A stretch of DNA of 35,249 bases from JBOFCO01 sp051646105 (GTDB taxonomy: Bacteria > Pseudomonadota > Alphaproteobacteria > Rhodobacterales > Rhodobacteraceae). Each line of letters starts with the position of its first letter. Positions within the stretch are counted from its first letter, which is position 1. Both the position numbers and the translations under genes were made by a program. This document shows positions 24,301-32,765 of this stretch, piece by piece. The stretch covers positions 1 to 35,249 of the forward strand of contig JBOFCO010000164.1 of assembly GCA_051646105.1 (NCBI GenBank). Reading direction: 5' to 3'. The notes under the pieces were generated by a model. It had not been told where the DNA came from. It saw nothing but the letters and a program-made list of their open reading frames with translations, and made no database searches.

Positions 24301-25377
24301 TCAGGTCGCGCGGTCCTGCCCCCAGTCAGCGCCCTGCATCTCTCGCAGGCGGCTTGCGGTACGCTCGAATTCAAAGGAACCCTCGCCCTCGACATAAAGC
24401 CGTTCGGGCACATCGGCAGCCGAACAGATCAGCCTTACCTTCGCCTCATACAGCGCGTCGATCAAGGTCACGAACCGCTTTGCCTCGTTGTAGTTCGAGG
24501 CGGAAAGGTATGGGATGTCCTCGACGATCAACACGCGCACGGCTTCGGCGATGGCCAGATAGTCCGCCGGGCCAAGCGGCCTGCCGCAGAGATCCCAGAA
24601 AGCCGCCCGCGCCACACCAGAGCGCACAGCGGGCAGGATCAGGTTGCGATTGTTCACGGTCAGGGTCAGCGGGCTGGCCTCACCGCCCGCAAGTCCGGCC
24701 CAGATTGCATCGATTGCCGCACGGGCTATCCCATCCGCCGGGCAGAAATAGACCTGCTCACCGGTCAGACGGTGTTGCCGGTAATCGCCTGCGGAAACGA
24801 GTTCCCGCACCTCCATCCGTTCCCGGATCAACGCGATGAACGGCAGGAAAAGCTGACGGTTCAGGCCATTCCTGTACAGGTCTTCCGGCGCACGGTTCGA
24901 TGTGGTGACGACCGTTACCCCGGCTTCGAAAAGGTACTGGAAAAGCCGCCCCACGATCATCGCATCGGCAATGTCGGTGATCTGCATTTCGTCGAAACAC
25001 AAAAGCCGTGCCTGTTCGGCGACGGCTTCGGCCACCGGACGGATCGCATCCTGCACGCCGGTCTTGCGGACCTCGTGAAGCCTGGCCTGGATTTCCTGCA
25101 TGAAGGCGTGGAAATGCACGCGGCGCTTTGCCCCGATCTCCACGGCCTCCATGAACAGGTCCATCAGCATGGACTTGCCGCGCCCGACCCCGCCCCACAG
25201 ATAGACCCCGCGCACCGCAACCGGTCTGGACCGGCCAAAGAAGCCCCGCTTGGGCAGCGGCGCTTCCAGTTCGCGGCGGATCGTTTCGAGCAGCGGCAAA
25301 GCCTCGCGCTGCGCCGCATCGGGGCGAAGGCGGCCTTCGGCCACGCGGGCATCGTAAAGGTCGGTCAGAGTTGTCAT
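24301..25377 (-). CDS. zapE: AFG1-type ATPase, cell-division protein ZapE
   Basis: A 358-residue AFG1-family ATPase (E. coli ZapE 375). The Walker A is WGGVGRGKS (61-69), Walker B LLCFDEMQ (about 125-132), followed by the family block ITDIADAMIVGRLFQYLFEAGV, then TTSNRAPEDLY and the C-terminal ASNYNEAKRFVTLIDALYE. In E. coli ZapE associates with the Z ring under stress; the mitochondrial relative works in protein quality control. I chose ATG 25377 (MTTLTDLYDARV); an ATG four codons upstream is possible, while the much longer open frame has no family support. A 182-base gap upstream, in which I see no clear signal, separates it from an aldo/keto reductase gene. Confidence 0.93.
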   Translation of the reverse strand: MTTLTDLYDARVAEGRLRPDAAQREALPLLETIRRELEAPLPKRGFFGRSRPVAVRGVYLWGGVGRGKSMLMDLFMEAVEIGAKRRVHFHAFMQEIQARLHEVRKTGVQDAIRPVAEAVAEQARLLCFDEMQITDIADAMIVGRLFQYLFEAGVTVVTTSNRAPEDLYRNGLNRQLFLPFIALIRERMEVRELVSAGDYRQHRLTGEQVYFCPADGIARAAIDAIWAGLAGGEASPLTLTVNNRNLILPAVRSGVARAAFWDLCGRPLGPADYLAIAEAVRVLIVEDIPYLSASNYNEAKRFVTLIDALYEAKVRLICSAADVPERLYVEGEGSFEFERTASRLREMQGADWGQDRAT

Positions 25378-25559
25378 CCCGCCGTGCATAGCGTCTTGTT
25401 TCAGTGACTGAAAGGGTGCGCGCCGCTGGACATCCTTCGCTGCGCGACTGATGCAAACGGTGCCGTCGATGGACCTTGGCAGCACCGGTCGCGCACTTAT
25501 CACGAATTCATACGCGAAGTTCCGGAGCCCGGCAGGAAGGCCCTTGTCTGCCAGTTCCA

Positions 25560-26381
25560 TCAGCCCCCGAACACCGCAGGATCCGGCCCCTGCCGGTCGC
25601 CTGCATCAAGCGCCGCAATCGCAGAAAGATCTTCCGCCGTCAGCCGGAGTCGCGCGGCCGCCAGATTTTCGGCCAGCCTTTCGCGTCGCACCGTGCGAGG
25701 TATCGCGGACAGGCCCAGCGCCAGATGCCAGGCCAGCACCACCTGCCCCGGCGTGACCCCTTCACGCGCTGCAATCGCCCGTACAGCAGCAGCATCGAAA
25801 ACCTTGCCCCGGCCCAATGGGGTCCAGCTTTGGGTCACGATGCCGCGCGCAGCATGGTCGGAGCGGGCCTGTGCCTGCTGGAAACCCGGATGCAGTTCGA
25901 TCTGGTTCAGCACAGGCAGCACCCCGGTTTCCACATTCAGCCTGTCAATCTGCGCGGCGTTGAAATTCGATACGCCGATGGATTTCACCCGTCCTTCATC
26001 CCGCAGGCGGATCAGGGCCCGCCAGCTGTCGACATACCGGTCATGCGCCGGGCATGGCCAGTGGATCAGATACAGATCGACATAGTCCAGCCCAAGCCGC
26101 TTCTGGCTGGCGTCAAACGCACGCAGGGCTGCGTCGAAGCCCTGCGCGTCGTTCCAGAGCTTTGTCGTGACAAACACCTCATCCCGCGCCACGCCGGAAT
26201 TGCGCACGCCCTCGCCAAGCCCCTGTTCATTGCCATAGATCGCGGCACCGTCGACAAGCCGATAGCCCGTCATAAGGGCTTCGGCCACGATGCGACCGGT
26301 CTCGGCGGCCGGTATCTGATAGATGCCAAGCCCAAGGCGCGGCATCGAACGACCATCGTTAAGGCGCAAGCGGTCTGTCAT
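25560..26381 (-). CDS. Aldo/keto reductase
   Basis: A 273-residue TIM-barrel NADPH oxidoreductase. The catalytic tetrad is complete: Asp44 (YRLVDGAAIYGNE), Tyr49, Lys74 (TTKLWN) and His107 (LIHWP). The cofactor region SIGVSNF and the C-terminal AIPRTVRRERLAENLAA fit the family; the usual AIPKS is here AIPRT. It resembles the 2,5-diketo-gluconate reductase group, but the substrate is not predictable. The start at ATG 26381 is supported by an AAGGGGGG ribosome site; a longer frame adds 18 unlikely residues. It is divergent from an MFS transporter gene across 135 bases. Confidence 0.92.
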   Translation of the reverse strand: MTDRLRLNDGRSMPRLGLGIYQIPAAETGRIVAEALMTGYRLVDGAAIYGNEQGLGEGVRNSGVARDEVFVTTKLWNDAQGFDAALRAFDASQKRLGLDYVDLYLIHWPCPAHDRYVDSWRALIRLRDEGRVKSIGVSNFNAAQIDRLNVETGVLPVLNQIELHPGFQQAQARSDHAARGIVTQSWTPLGRGKVFDAAAVRAIAAREGVTPGQVVLAWHLALGLSAIPRTVRRERLAENLAAARLRLTAEDLSAIAALDAGDRQGPDPAVFGG

Positions 26382-26516
26382 CGTCCCCCCCTTGTTCTGA
26401 AACGAACCTAATCCCCCTGTCGGCCATGGCAACACCGCCCCTGATTGTCACCATCACAAAACGCCATTTGACGCCGACCTGCGGTTGCGACACTTTCCCC
26501 GGATCAAGGAGCAGCC

Positions 26517-27758
26517 ATGTCCCGCACCGCACCGCTTGTCACGCCCGTCCTGATCGGGGCCTGCATTGTTATCATGCTCAGTTTCGCGGTGCGTGCCAGC
26601 TTTGGCGTTTTCCAGATTCCGATTGCCGCTGAATTCGGCTGGCCGCGCGCGGAATTTTCGCTGGCGATTGCCATCCAGAATCTGGCCTGGGGATTCGGCC
26701 AGCCGATCTTTGGCGCGTTGGCCGAAAAATTCGGGGACCGCCGTGCCATTGTCGCAGGCGCGCTGTTTTACGCCGCAGGGCTGGTGCTTTCAGCCTGGGC
26801 CACCACACCCCTGCAAATGCAGGTGCTGGAGGTTCTGGTAGGCTTCGGCATTGCGGGCACCGGGTTCGGGGTAATCCTTGCGGTGGTCGGTCGGGCGACA
26901 TCGGATGAAAACCGTTCGCTCGCACTTGGCATCACCACTGCGGCAGGTTCCGCCGGACAGGTGTTCGGCGCCCCGGTGGCCGAGGCGATGCTGACCGTTA
27001 TGTCATGGCAGTCCGTGTTCCTGATCTTTGCAGGCGTGGTACTCGCCGGGCTTTTCGCCCTGCCGATGATGCGTGCCCCCGCCCGCGCCACACGGGCCGA
27101 GCTTGAGGAATCGATGGGCACGGTTCTGCTGAAGGCTTTGCGCGACCCGTCGTTCAGCATGATCTTCCTTGGTTTCTTTTCCTGCGGCTATCAGCTTGCC
27201 TTTATCACCGCGCATTTCCCCGCTTTCGTGACCGAAATGTGCGGGGCCATCGATCCGTCGGGAATGCTGGCGGGGATGGGCATTGGCACCACTTCGGCAC
27301 TGGGCGCAGCGGCGATTTCGCTGATCGGCCTGGCGAATATCGCGGGCACGATCACCGCCGGGTGGCTGGGCAAGCGCCATACCAAGAAATATCTGCTGGC
27401 GGCGATCTATGCCGGACGCACCATCGTCGCGGCGCTTTTCATCATGCTGCCGATGACACCAACCACCGTGATCCTGTTCTCGGTCGCGATGGGTGCGCTG
27501 TGGCTGGCAACCGTGCCGCTGACATCTGGCCTTGTCGCGCATATCTACGGGCTACGCTACATGGGCACGCTTTACGGCATCGTGTTCTTCAGCCATCAGC
27601 TTGGCAGTTTCATGGGCGTGTGGCTGGGCGGCAAGCTGTACGACATCTACGGCAACTATACGCTGGTCTGGTGGATCGGTGTCGGCGTCGGCGCATTCTC
27701 GGCGCTCGTGCACCTGCCGATCCGCGAACGCGCCATGCCGATGGGTCAACCGGCCTGA
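26517..27758 (+). CDS. MFS transporter
   Basis: A 413-residue major facilitator with about twelve membrane helices. The loop after helix 2 is EKFGDRRAIVAGAL, a version of the MFS GxLaDrxGrr signature, and LGKRHTKKYLLAA repeats it in the second half. Overall it resembles the oxalate/formate and monocarboxylate exchanger-like group, so an organic anion is a plausible substrate, but this is a guess. AAGGAG lies five bases before the ATG. A TTGACG at 26468-26473 could be a -35 box, without a clear -10. The gene converges on the ornithine cyclodeaminase family gene, leaving three bases between stop codons. Confidence 0.9.
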   Translation: MSRTAPLVTPVLIGACIVIMLSFAVRASFGVFQIPIAAEFGWPRAEFSLAIAIQNLAWGFGQPIFGALAEKFGDRRAIVAGALFYAAGLVLSAWATTPLQMQVLEVLVGFGIAGTGFGVILAVVGRATSDENRSLALGITTAAGSAGQVFGAPVAEAMLTVMSWQSVFLIFAGVVLAGLFALPMMRAPARATRAELEESMGTVLLKALRDPSFSMIFLGFFSCGYQLAFITAHFPAFVTEMCGAIDPSGMLAGMGIGTTSALGAAAISLIGLANIAGTITAGWLGKRHTKKYLLAAIYAGRTIVAALFIMLPMTPTTVILFSVAMGALWLATVPLTSGLVAHIYGLRYMGTLYGIVFFSHQLGSFMGVWLGGKLYDIYGNYTLVWWIGVGVGAFSALVHLPIRERAMPMGQPA

Positions 27759-27761
27759 GCG

Positions 27762-28676
27762 TCAGGCAAGTCCTGCGCCGCGCGCCGCATCAAGGATGTA
27801 GCGCGCCGTCATGAGATCCAGATGCGCGCCACCGCCGTTCTTGCACAGGGTGATCTCGTCATCTGAACGGCGGGAAAATAATGCAGGATCGTCGTAATAA
27901 TCGGCGACCACATCCGCTTCGGTGATGATGCCCCGCGCCAGCGGGTCTTTCAGTTCCCCGATATCGTGCAATGTCGTGGCGCGGCTGTCGACGAAGATGC
28001 GGGCACGGCGCAGGCAGTCGTCATCCCCTTCGCGCATGTCGGGGCGATAGGCACCGATCAGGTCAATGTGGGTACCGGGGTGAAGCCATTCCCCCATCAG
28101 AACCGGTTGCGTCGACATGGTGGCGGTGACGATGATGTCGGCCTTCGCGACCGCCTTTTGCAGATCGCCTTCGGCCTTTCCGCCCAGTTCTGCCGCCAAT
28201 GCCTCTGCCGCCGGGGCAGATCGGTTCCAGACGGTGAACCGCGCCCCCGGAAAGGCCGCGCGATAGGCATCGGCCATGGACCGCGCCACGGCGCCTGCCC
28301 CGACAAGGGTGATGTCGCGCGATCCCTTCCGTGTCAGACGCCGCGCTGCCAGCAGACTGTCGCCCGCCGTTTTCCACTTGGTCACCAGATGAAAATCGAC
28401 CATCGCGGTGGCCTGTCCGCTGGCGTCGTCATAAAGCACGACGGCACCATTGATCAAAGGCAGACCCTGCGCCGGATTGCCCGGAAAAATTGTTGCGGTT
28501 TTGACCGCCATGCCCAGCCCGTCGATCCAGGCGGCACGGTTCAGAAGCGTATCCTTGCCACGGTAAAGAAAGCTGTCGGCCACTTCGGCGCGCGGCAGGC
28601 GATGCCCTGCGGCAAGCGCATCGGTCAGTCCCAGCCAATCCAGATGCGGCTCGACCTCTGGTCCCACGACGATCAT
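27762..28676 (-). CDS. Ornithine cyclodeaminase / mu-crystallin family protein
   Basis: A 304-residue protein of the ornithine cyclodeaminase family. It has the N-terminal substrate part (KTATIFPGNPAQGLPLINGAVVLYD, about 59-83), the Rossmann NAD loop LVGAGAVARSMADAY (about 124-138), and TATMSTQPVL with GTHIDLIGAYRPDMRE. Family members include ornithine cyclodeaminase, alanine dehydrogenase, ketimine reductases and opine-type synthases, so the exact reaction is open. The start ATG 28676 overlaps the stop of the upstream HAD gene (ATGA). It is the last gene of a five-gene leftward group with two transporters of small metabolites, which fits an amino-acid role. Confidence 0.9.
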   Translation of the reverse strand: MIVVGPEVEPHLDWLGLTDALAAGHRLPRAEVADSFLYRGKDTLLNRAAWIDGLGMAVKTATIFPGNPAQGLPLINGAVVLYDDASGQATAMVDFHLVTKWKTAGDSLLAARRLTRKGSRDITLVGAGAVARSMADAYRAAFPGARFTVWNRSAPAAEALAAELGGKAEGDLQKAVAKADIIVTATMSTQPVLMGEWLHPGTHIDLIGAYRPDMREGDDDCLRRARIFVDSRATTLHDIGELKDPLARGIITEADVVADYYDDPALFSRRSDDEITLCKNGGGAHLDLMTARYILDAARGAGLA

Positions 28677-29296
28677 GACGCCACCTCTGATGCGGTCAGC
28701 AACCCCTCGGCCACCAGCCGCGCCGCCCAGCCCGCTGGGCCCACGAACAGATGCGCCTGCCAGCCGCGCGCCTGTGCTGCGGCGATATTGTCGGCGCGGT
28801 CATCGACGAACAGCAGGCCAGCAGGGGCAATGCCGCAATCGGCCTCGACCATCCGGTAAATCTCGGGGTCGGGCTTGGTTACGCGCATATGGCCCGAGAT
28901 ATACTTCCGGTCGAATTCATTCAGGAACGGATAGTGGGTCAGCGCATAGTCAAACGATCCGATGCCGAAATTCGACAGGGCAAAAACCGGCACCCCCTTG
29001 CCGCGAAGCGCACGCAGCAGGGCCAGTGACTGCGGAATGGTTGGGCTTGCCATTTCTATCCAGCGGTCGTGCCACATGCGGATTTCATCGCCCCATTCGG
29101 GGTTGCGGTCCGCCCAGTCATAGATGGTTTCGCGAAATGGCGCGCCCTTATCGATCAGTTCGTTCATGCCGTGCAGGTCAAGTGCCGCGAACATGCGTTC
29201 CCGCGCCGCCTGCCCGATCACAGCGTCATAAAGCCGCTCCGGCTGCCACTCGATCAGCACATTGCCAATGTCATAGATCACCGCCTGAACCGTCAT
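28673..29296 (-). CDS. HAD-family phosphatase, YihX-like
   Basis: A 207-residue HAD subfamily IA hydrolase. Motif I is YDIGNVL with nucleophile Asp9; as in E. coli YihX, glycine occupies the +2 position where most HAD phosphatases have Asp. Motif II is LSNFG, motif III Lys in VTKPDPEIY, and motif IV FVDDRADN. YihX dephosphorylates alpha-D-glucose-1-phosphate; the substrate here is unproven. The open frame runs far upstream into the EamA gene, but ATG 29296 gives the family N-terminus and overlaps that gene's stop by ATGA. Its own stop overlaps the next gene in the same way. Confidence 0.9.
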   Translation of the reverse strand: MTVQAVIYDIGNVLIEWQPERLYDAVIGQAARERMFAALDLHGMNELIDKGAPFRETIYDWADRNPEWGDEIRMWHDRWIEMASPTIPQSLALLRALRGKGVPVFALSNFGIGSFDYALTHYPFLNEFDRKYISGHMRVTKPDPEIYRMVEADCGIAPAGLLFVDDRADNIAAAQARGWQAHLFVGPAGWAARLVAEGLLTASEVAS

Positions 29297-30258
29297 TCCC
29301 GTCCCCTGTTCCTCAACCGCGTTTCGCGCCACAGCGTATAAAGCCCCGCCCCGCAGATCAGTGCAATGCCCAGCGCGCCGGTGGCATCGGGCAGCGTGCC
29401 AAACACCAGATACCCCCAGAAGATTGCCATCGGCATCGCCACATACTCGAACGGTGCGATCAGCGAGGCTTCGCACAACCGATAGGCCTGCGCCACGGCG
29501 GTGCCGCCCACCATCGTCGCAAGCCCGGTCAGGATCAGGAATTTCCAGTCCTGCGCCGCCGGCCAGTGCCATTCGCGGAACATGAAAGCGAGCGAGGGAT
29601 TTTCCGACCCGGCAAAGCGTCCGTCGCCTACCGCCAGACCAACCGCCAGACTGACGATCACAAAACCCGCCTGCACATAGATGTTCAGCGTCGCGGCGCT
29701 TTCGGTATCGCGCATCGCCCGGGTCATCAGATGGGTGCAGGCATAGGCCAGCGCCGACAACAGGATCATCAAGGCAGCCGGCTGGATCGAACCCTGCCCC
29801 GGCCGGGTCATGACCAGAACCCCCAGCAGGCCAACAGCGACCGCCGCCCAGCGGCGCGGCCCGACATTTTCGCGCAAGACCAGCGCCGACAAGACAGTGA
29901 TAAAGAGTGGCGCGACAAACCCGATGGCCACACCATCGGCAAGGGGCAGCGCCGCCAGGCCCAGAAAAAAGAAGACATTGGCCACCATGACCAGCGACAC
30001 GCGAATGGCATGACCGCCAATCCGACGCGTTCTGATTTGCCCCAACCCACCCCGCCAGACCATGAAGGCCAGCAGAAAGACGATCCCCATGATCGAGCGG
30101 ATCAGGATGATCTGATGCAGCGCCAGATCGTCCGCCAGTTCCTTGATCGCCATATCGTTTATGGAAAAGGCCGTAACCCCGCCCATGGCACAAGCGATGC
30201 CGATCAGCGTGTTCCGGGCAGCGAGATCGAGGGAAATCGGGGGGGTGGGGACGGTCAT
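29293..30258 (-). CDS. EamA/DMT-family transporter
   Basis: A 321-residue drug/metabolite transporter with two tandem EamA domains and about ten membrane helices. The first repeat begins at IGIACAMGGVTAFSINDMAIKEL, the second at ILLSALAYACTHLMTRAM. The helix ending PLADGVAIGFVAPLFITVLSALVLRE is a clear family mark. Such proteins usually export amino acids or other metabolites. I chose ATG 30258 (MTVPTPPISLD), with AGGG about ten bases upstream; an ATG six codons further up lacks a ribosome site. The stop overlaps the HAD gene start, and the YaiI-family gene lies 34 bases upstream. Confidence 0.9.
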   Translation of the reverse strand: MTVPTPPISLDLAARNTLIGIACAMGGVTAFSINDMAIKELADDLALHQIILIRSIMGIVFLLAFMVWRGGLGQIRTRRIGGHAIRVSLVMVANVFFFLGLAALPLADGVAIGFVAPLFITVLSALVLRENVGPRRWAAVAVGLLGVLVMTRPGQGSIQPAALMILLSALAYACTHLMTRAMRDTESAATLNIYVQAGFVIVSLAVGLAVGDGRFAGSENPSLAFMFREWHWPAAQDWKFLILTGLATMVGGTAVAQAYRLCEASLIAPFEYVAMPMAIFWGYLVFGTLPDATGALGIALICGAGLYTLWRETRLRNRGRE

Positions 30259-30292
30259 GATGACACGCCCTAGCATGACATCGGGCGGGAAA

Positions 30293-30751
30293 CTATCCCG
30301 CGCCCGACTCTCGCATCGCCGCCCGCGTCTCGCGGTCCAAGGCATCGAGGAACCTGGATCTATCGATCTTGGAAAATGCCTTGCCGCCGCCCTGCCGGAA
30401 CGGGTCAGCCGCGCGCAGATCGGCCATCAGATCGCGAGTGGCCAGCACATTGCCGATGTTGGCGGTGGTCAGCACCTCTCCGTTATGCTTGACGACACGG
30501 GCACCTGCCGCCACGCATTTCGCGGCAAGGGGGATATCGCCCGTCACCACCACGTCGCCACGGCCTGCACGGTCAGCGATCCACATATCTGCCACATCCG
30601 GCCCGTCAGGCACAAAGACCATTTCCACCAAAGGATGCGGAGAGGGTCGCAAACCACCATTCGACACGAATAACAGTTTCTGTTTCAGACGGTCCGCGAC
30701 CCGTTCCGCTTCTGCCTTCACCGGGCAGGCATCGGCGTCAACATAGATCAT
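30293..30751 (-). CDS. YaiI/YqxD family protein (DUF188)
   Basis: A 152-residue protein with the features of the YaiI/YqxD family: MIYVDADACPVK at the N-terminus, VSNGGLR, GRGDVVVTGDIPLAAKCV and the HNGEVLT block. The fold is PIN-like, and the conserved aspartates (VDADACP, TGDIPLA) suggest metal binding and possibly nuclease activity, but no function is established. The ATG at 30751 overlaps the stop of the upstream AEC transporter gene (ATGA at 30748-30751), so it is cotranscribed with transporters that it has no evident link to. Confidence 0.93.
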   Translation of the reverse strand: MIYVDADACPVKAEAERVADRLKQKLLFVSNGGLRPSPHPLVEMVFVPDGPDVADMWIADRAGRGDVVVTGDIPLAAKCVAAGARVVKHNGEVLTTANIGNVLATRDLMADLRAADPFRQGGGKAFSKIDRSRFLDALDRETRAAMRESGAG

Positions 30752-31692
30752 GGCGCGGCCCCGGTCAGCGGCGCTATCCAGGCAATGACAGCCGTCAGCG
30801 TCAGGATGCTGAGCGCGGTGGAAATCAGGATCGAGGCCGAAACGCGTTGCGGCGCGACGTTATAGTGGCGGGCAAGGATATATACGTTCCCGGCCACAGG
30901 CAGGGCTGCCGCCGCGATCATCACCCCGGCCTTGAAGGGCGCGACGCCAAAGACCAGCAGCGCAGCCGCCGCCACCGCACCCGGATGCAGCACCAGCTTG
31001 GCAAACGAAAGCCACCCCGCCACGGCCAGCCGTTCCGCTGACTTGCCTGCCAGCGATGCCCCGATGGCAAACAGCGCACAGGGCGTTGCCGCCCCACCCA
31101 GCAGGGCAAGAAATTCGTTCACGGGCGCCGGCACGGGCTGCGCGGTTGCCGACCACAGCAGACCCAGCACCATCGACACGATCATCGGGTTCTTCGCCAG
31201 TCCCACAGCCAGCGTGCCCAGCACGGCAGGCCGCATCCGCCCTTCACGCGATCCGGTGATGATCAGGGTGATCAGGCTGGAGAACACGATCAGGTCGATG
31301 GACAGAACCAGCAGCACCGGGCCAGCCGCAGCCTCGCCCAGCAGCATGACCAGCATAGGCACACCCAGAAAACCGGTATTGCCAATGACGGCGCATTGCG
31401 CCTCGACCGCCGCCTCGGGGACGGAAACATGCCGCAACCGGGCAATCGCCATGGCCAGCAGATAGACGACAAGGCTTGCCGAAAGATAGGCCCCGGCAAA
31501 GCGCGCATCCCAGATGCCCGCCAGCGACAGGTTGGCGGCAAAGCGGAACAGCATCGCGGAAAGGGCGAAATAAAAAACGAAACGGGTCAGATAGCTGGTC
31601 GCTTCTTCAGAAAAGAAACGCGTGCGCCCGGCCCCGTAGCCAAGACCGATTACCGCAAAGAAAGGCAGCGTTCTGGCCAGAATCTCTATCAT
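30748..31692 (-). CDS. AEC-family transporter
   Basis: A 314-residue membrane protein of the auxin efflux carrier family, with two bundles of about five helices each. Characteristic stretches are AVIGLGYGAGRTRFFSEEA, QCAVIGNTGFLGVPM (about 99-113), GLAKNPMIVSMVLGL and the second-half ATPCALFAIGASLAGK and ALPVAGNVYILARHY. Bacterial members move dicarboxylates such as malate or malonate, or related compounds; the substrate is not known here. It is the first gene of a five-gene leftward group. The ribosome site upstream of ATG 31692 is weak, and only 32 bases separate it from the end of mbfA. Confidence 0.9.
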   Translation of the reverse strand: MIEILARTLPFFAVIGLGYGAGRTRFFSEEATSYLTRFVFYFALSAMLFRFAANLSLAGIWDARFAGAYLSASLVVYLLAMAIARLRHVSVPEAAVEAQCAVIGNTGFLGVPMLVMLLGEAAAGPVLLVLSIDLIVFSSLITLIITGSREGRMRPAVLGTLAVGLAKNPMIVSMVLGLLWSATAQPVPAPVNEFLALLGGAATPCALFAIGASLAGKSAERLAVAGWLSFAKLVLHPGAVAAAALLVFGVAPFKAGVMIAAAALPVAGNVYILARHYNVAPQRVSASILISTALSILTLTAVIAWIAPLTGAAP

Positions 31693-31724
31693 GTTCCGCG
31701 CTTAGCATGACGGGCGGATGGCTG

Positions 31725-32702
31725 CTACCCGCCGCCGATCAGCACGCCTGCGGCAAAGACCAGCGCACCGCCCAGCACCACCTGAAACGTGGCGCGCAGA
31801 AACGGCGTTTCCATGAAGCGGTTCTGTATCCAGACGATGGCCCACAGTTCCACAAACACCACCGCTACCGCAATTGTTGTCGCCGTGACGAAGTCGGGGA
31901 TCAGATAGGGCATCGCGTGGCCAAGCCCCCCCAGTGCTGTCATCACGCCCGATGCCAGCCCACGCTTCCATGGGCTACCCCGGCCTGACAGCACACCATC
32001 GTCATGTGCGGCTTCGGTAAAGCCCATGGAAATCCCGGCCCCGATAGAAGCTGCCAGCCCGACCAGAAATGTCGTCCAGGGATCGCGTGTGGCGAACGCC
32101 GTGGCAAAGATCGGCGCTAGCGTCGAAACGGACCCGTCCATAAGCCCAGCCAGCCCCGGCTGCACCCAGGTCAGCACGAATTGCCGATGCGCCGCGCGGT
32201 CCTCGTTTTCGCGGGCCTCCGCGTCCAGATGGGTTTCCTGCAACTCTCCTGCGCGCGCCTCGTGCCCTGCCTCGGCGGCCGCGAGATCGCCCAGAAGCTT
32301 GCGCGTTGCGGCGTCAGGGGTGCGTTGCGCCGCGCGGGTATAGAAACTGCTTGCGGCATGTTCCATTGCGGCGGCTTCGGCGCGCATGGCGTCCAGCGAC
32401 AGGTTTGCGGCCAGCCAGACCGGCTTTCTTGCATAGAAGCCGGCCACATGCTCGCGCCGGATCAGCGGGATCATCTGTCCGAACCGCGTCTGATGCGTCT
32501 CGATCAGCCGACGGCGGTGGTCGTCCTCTTCCCCGGCCATCGCATCAAAGACCGCCGCGCTGTCCGCATAATCCGCACGCAGACGGTCGGCAAAGCTGCG
32601 GTAGATACGGGCGTCGTCCTCCTCGGACGATATGGCCAGGGCCAGAACCTCCTGCTCTGTCAGATCAGAGAAATGCTTGCGCTGGGTCAGACCAGGGATC
32701 AT
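31725..32702 (-). CDS. mbfA: Membrane-bound ferritin, iron exporter MbfA
   Basis: A 325-residue fusion of a ferritin-like (erythrin-vacuolar iron transport) domain with a VIT1/CCC1-like membrane domain. The four-helix part carries the di-iron ligands twice: Glu27/28 with Glu59-x2-His62 (EEDDHRR) and Glu114 with Glu144-x2-His147. From about residue 182 (GLAGLMDGSVSTLAPIFATAF) there are about five membrane segments, ending in an alanine/glycine-rich helix. In Agrobacterium and Bradyrhizobium MbfA exports iron and protects against iron and peroxide stress, under repression by Irr. ATG 32702 follows AAAGGCG, and an Irr-box-like palindrome lies 14 bases upstream of the start codon. Confidence 0.92.
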   Translation of the reverse strand: MIPGLTQRKHFSDLTEQEVLALAISSEEDDARIYRSFADRLRADYADSAAVFDAMAGEEDDHRRRLIETHQTRFGQMIPLIRREHVAGFYARKPVWLAANLSLDAMRAEAAAMEHAASSFYTRAAQRTPDAATRKLLGDLAAAEAGHEARAGELQETHLDAEARENEDRAAHRQFVLTWVQPGLAGLMDGSVSTLAPIFATAFATRDPWTTFLVGLAASIGAGISMGFTEAAHDDGVLSGRGSPWKRGLASGVMTALGGLGHAMPYLIPDFVTATTIAVAVVFVELWAIVWIQNRFMETPFLRATFQVVLGGALVFAAGVLIGGG

Positions 32703-32716
32703 GGTATCGCCTTTAC

Positions 32717-32731
32717 TTAGAACGATTCCAA
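32717..32731. promoter_or_regulatory. Candidate Irr box (iron control element) of mbfA
   Basis: TTAGAA-CGA-TTCCAA is a near-perfect palindrome (five of six paired positions) that resembles the alphaproteobacterial iron control element TTAGAA-N3-TTCTAA. It lies 14 bases upstream of the mbfA start codon, where a bound repressor would block transcription. The mbfA gene is a known Irr target in related bacteria. Binding is inferred. Confidence 0.6.
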
Positions 32732-32765
32732 TCTACAGAATACCCGACCGGTCGGCAAGCGGCGC

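Noticed and set aside
23686..25407. Rightward open frame of 573 codons opposite mak and zapE
   Set aside because: It spans two genes on the other strand whose catalytic motifs are complete; its own translation resembles no family.
28675..30273. Rightward open frame of 532 codons opposite the HAD and EamA genes
   Set aside because: Shadow frame: no ribosome site, low-complexity Gln/Arg/Pro composition, real genes on the other strand.
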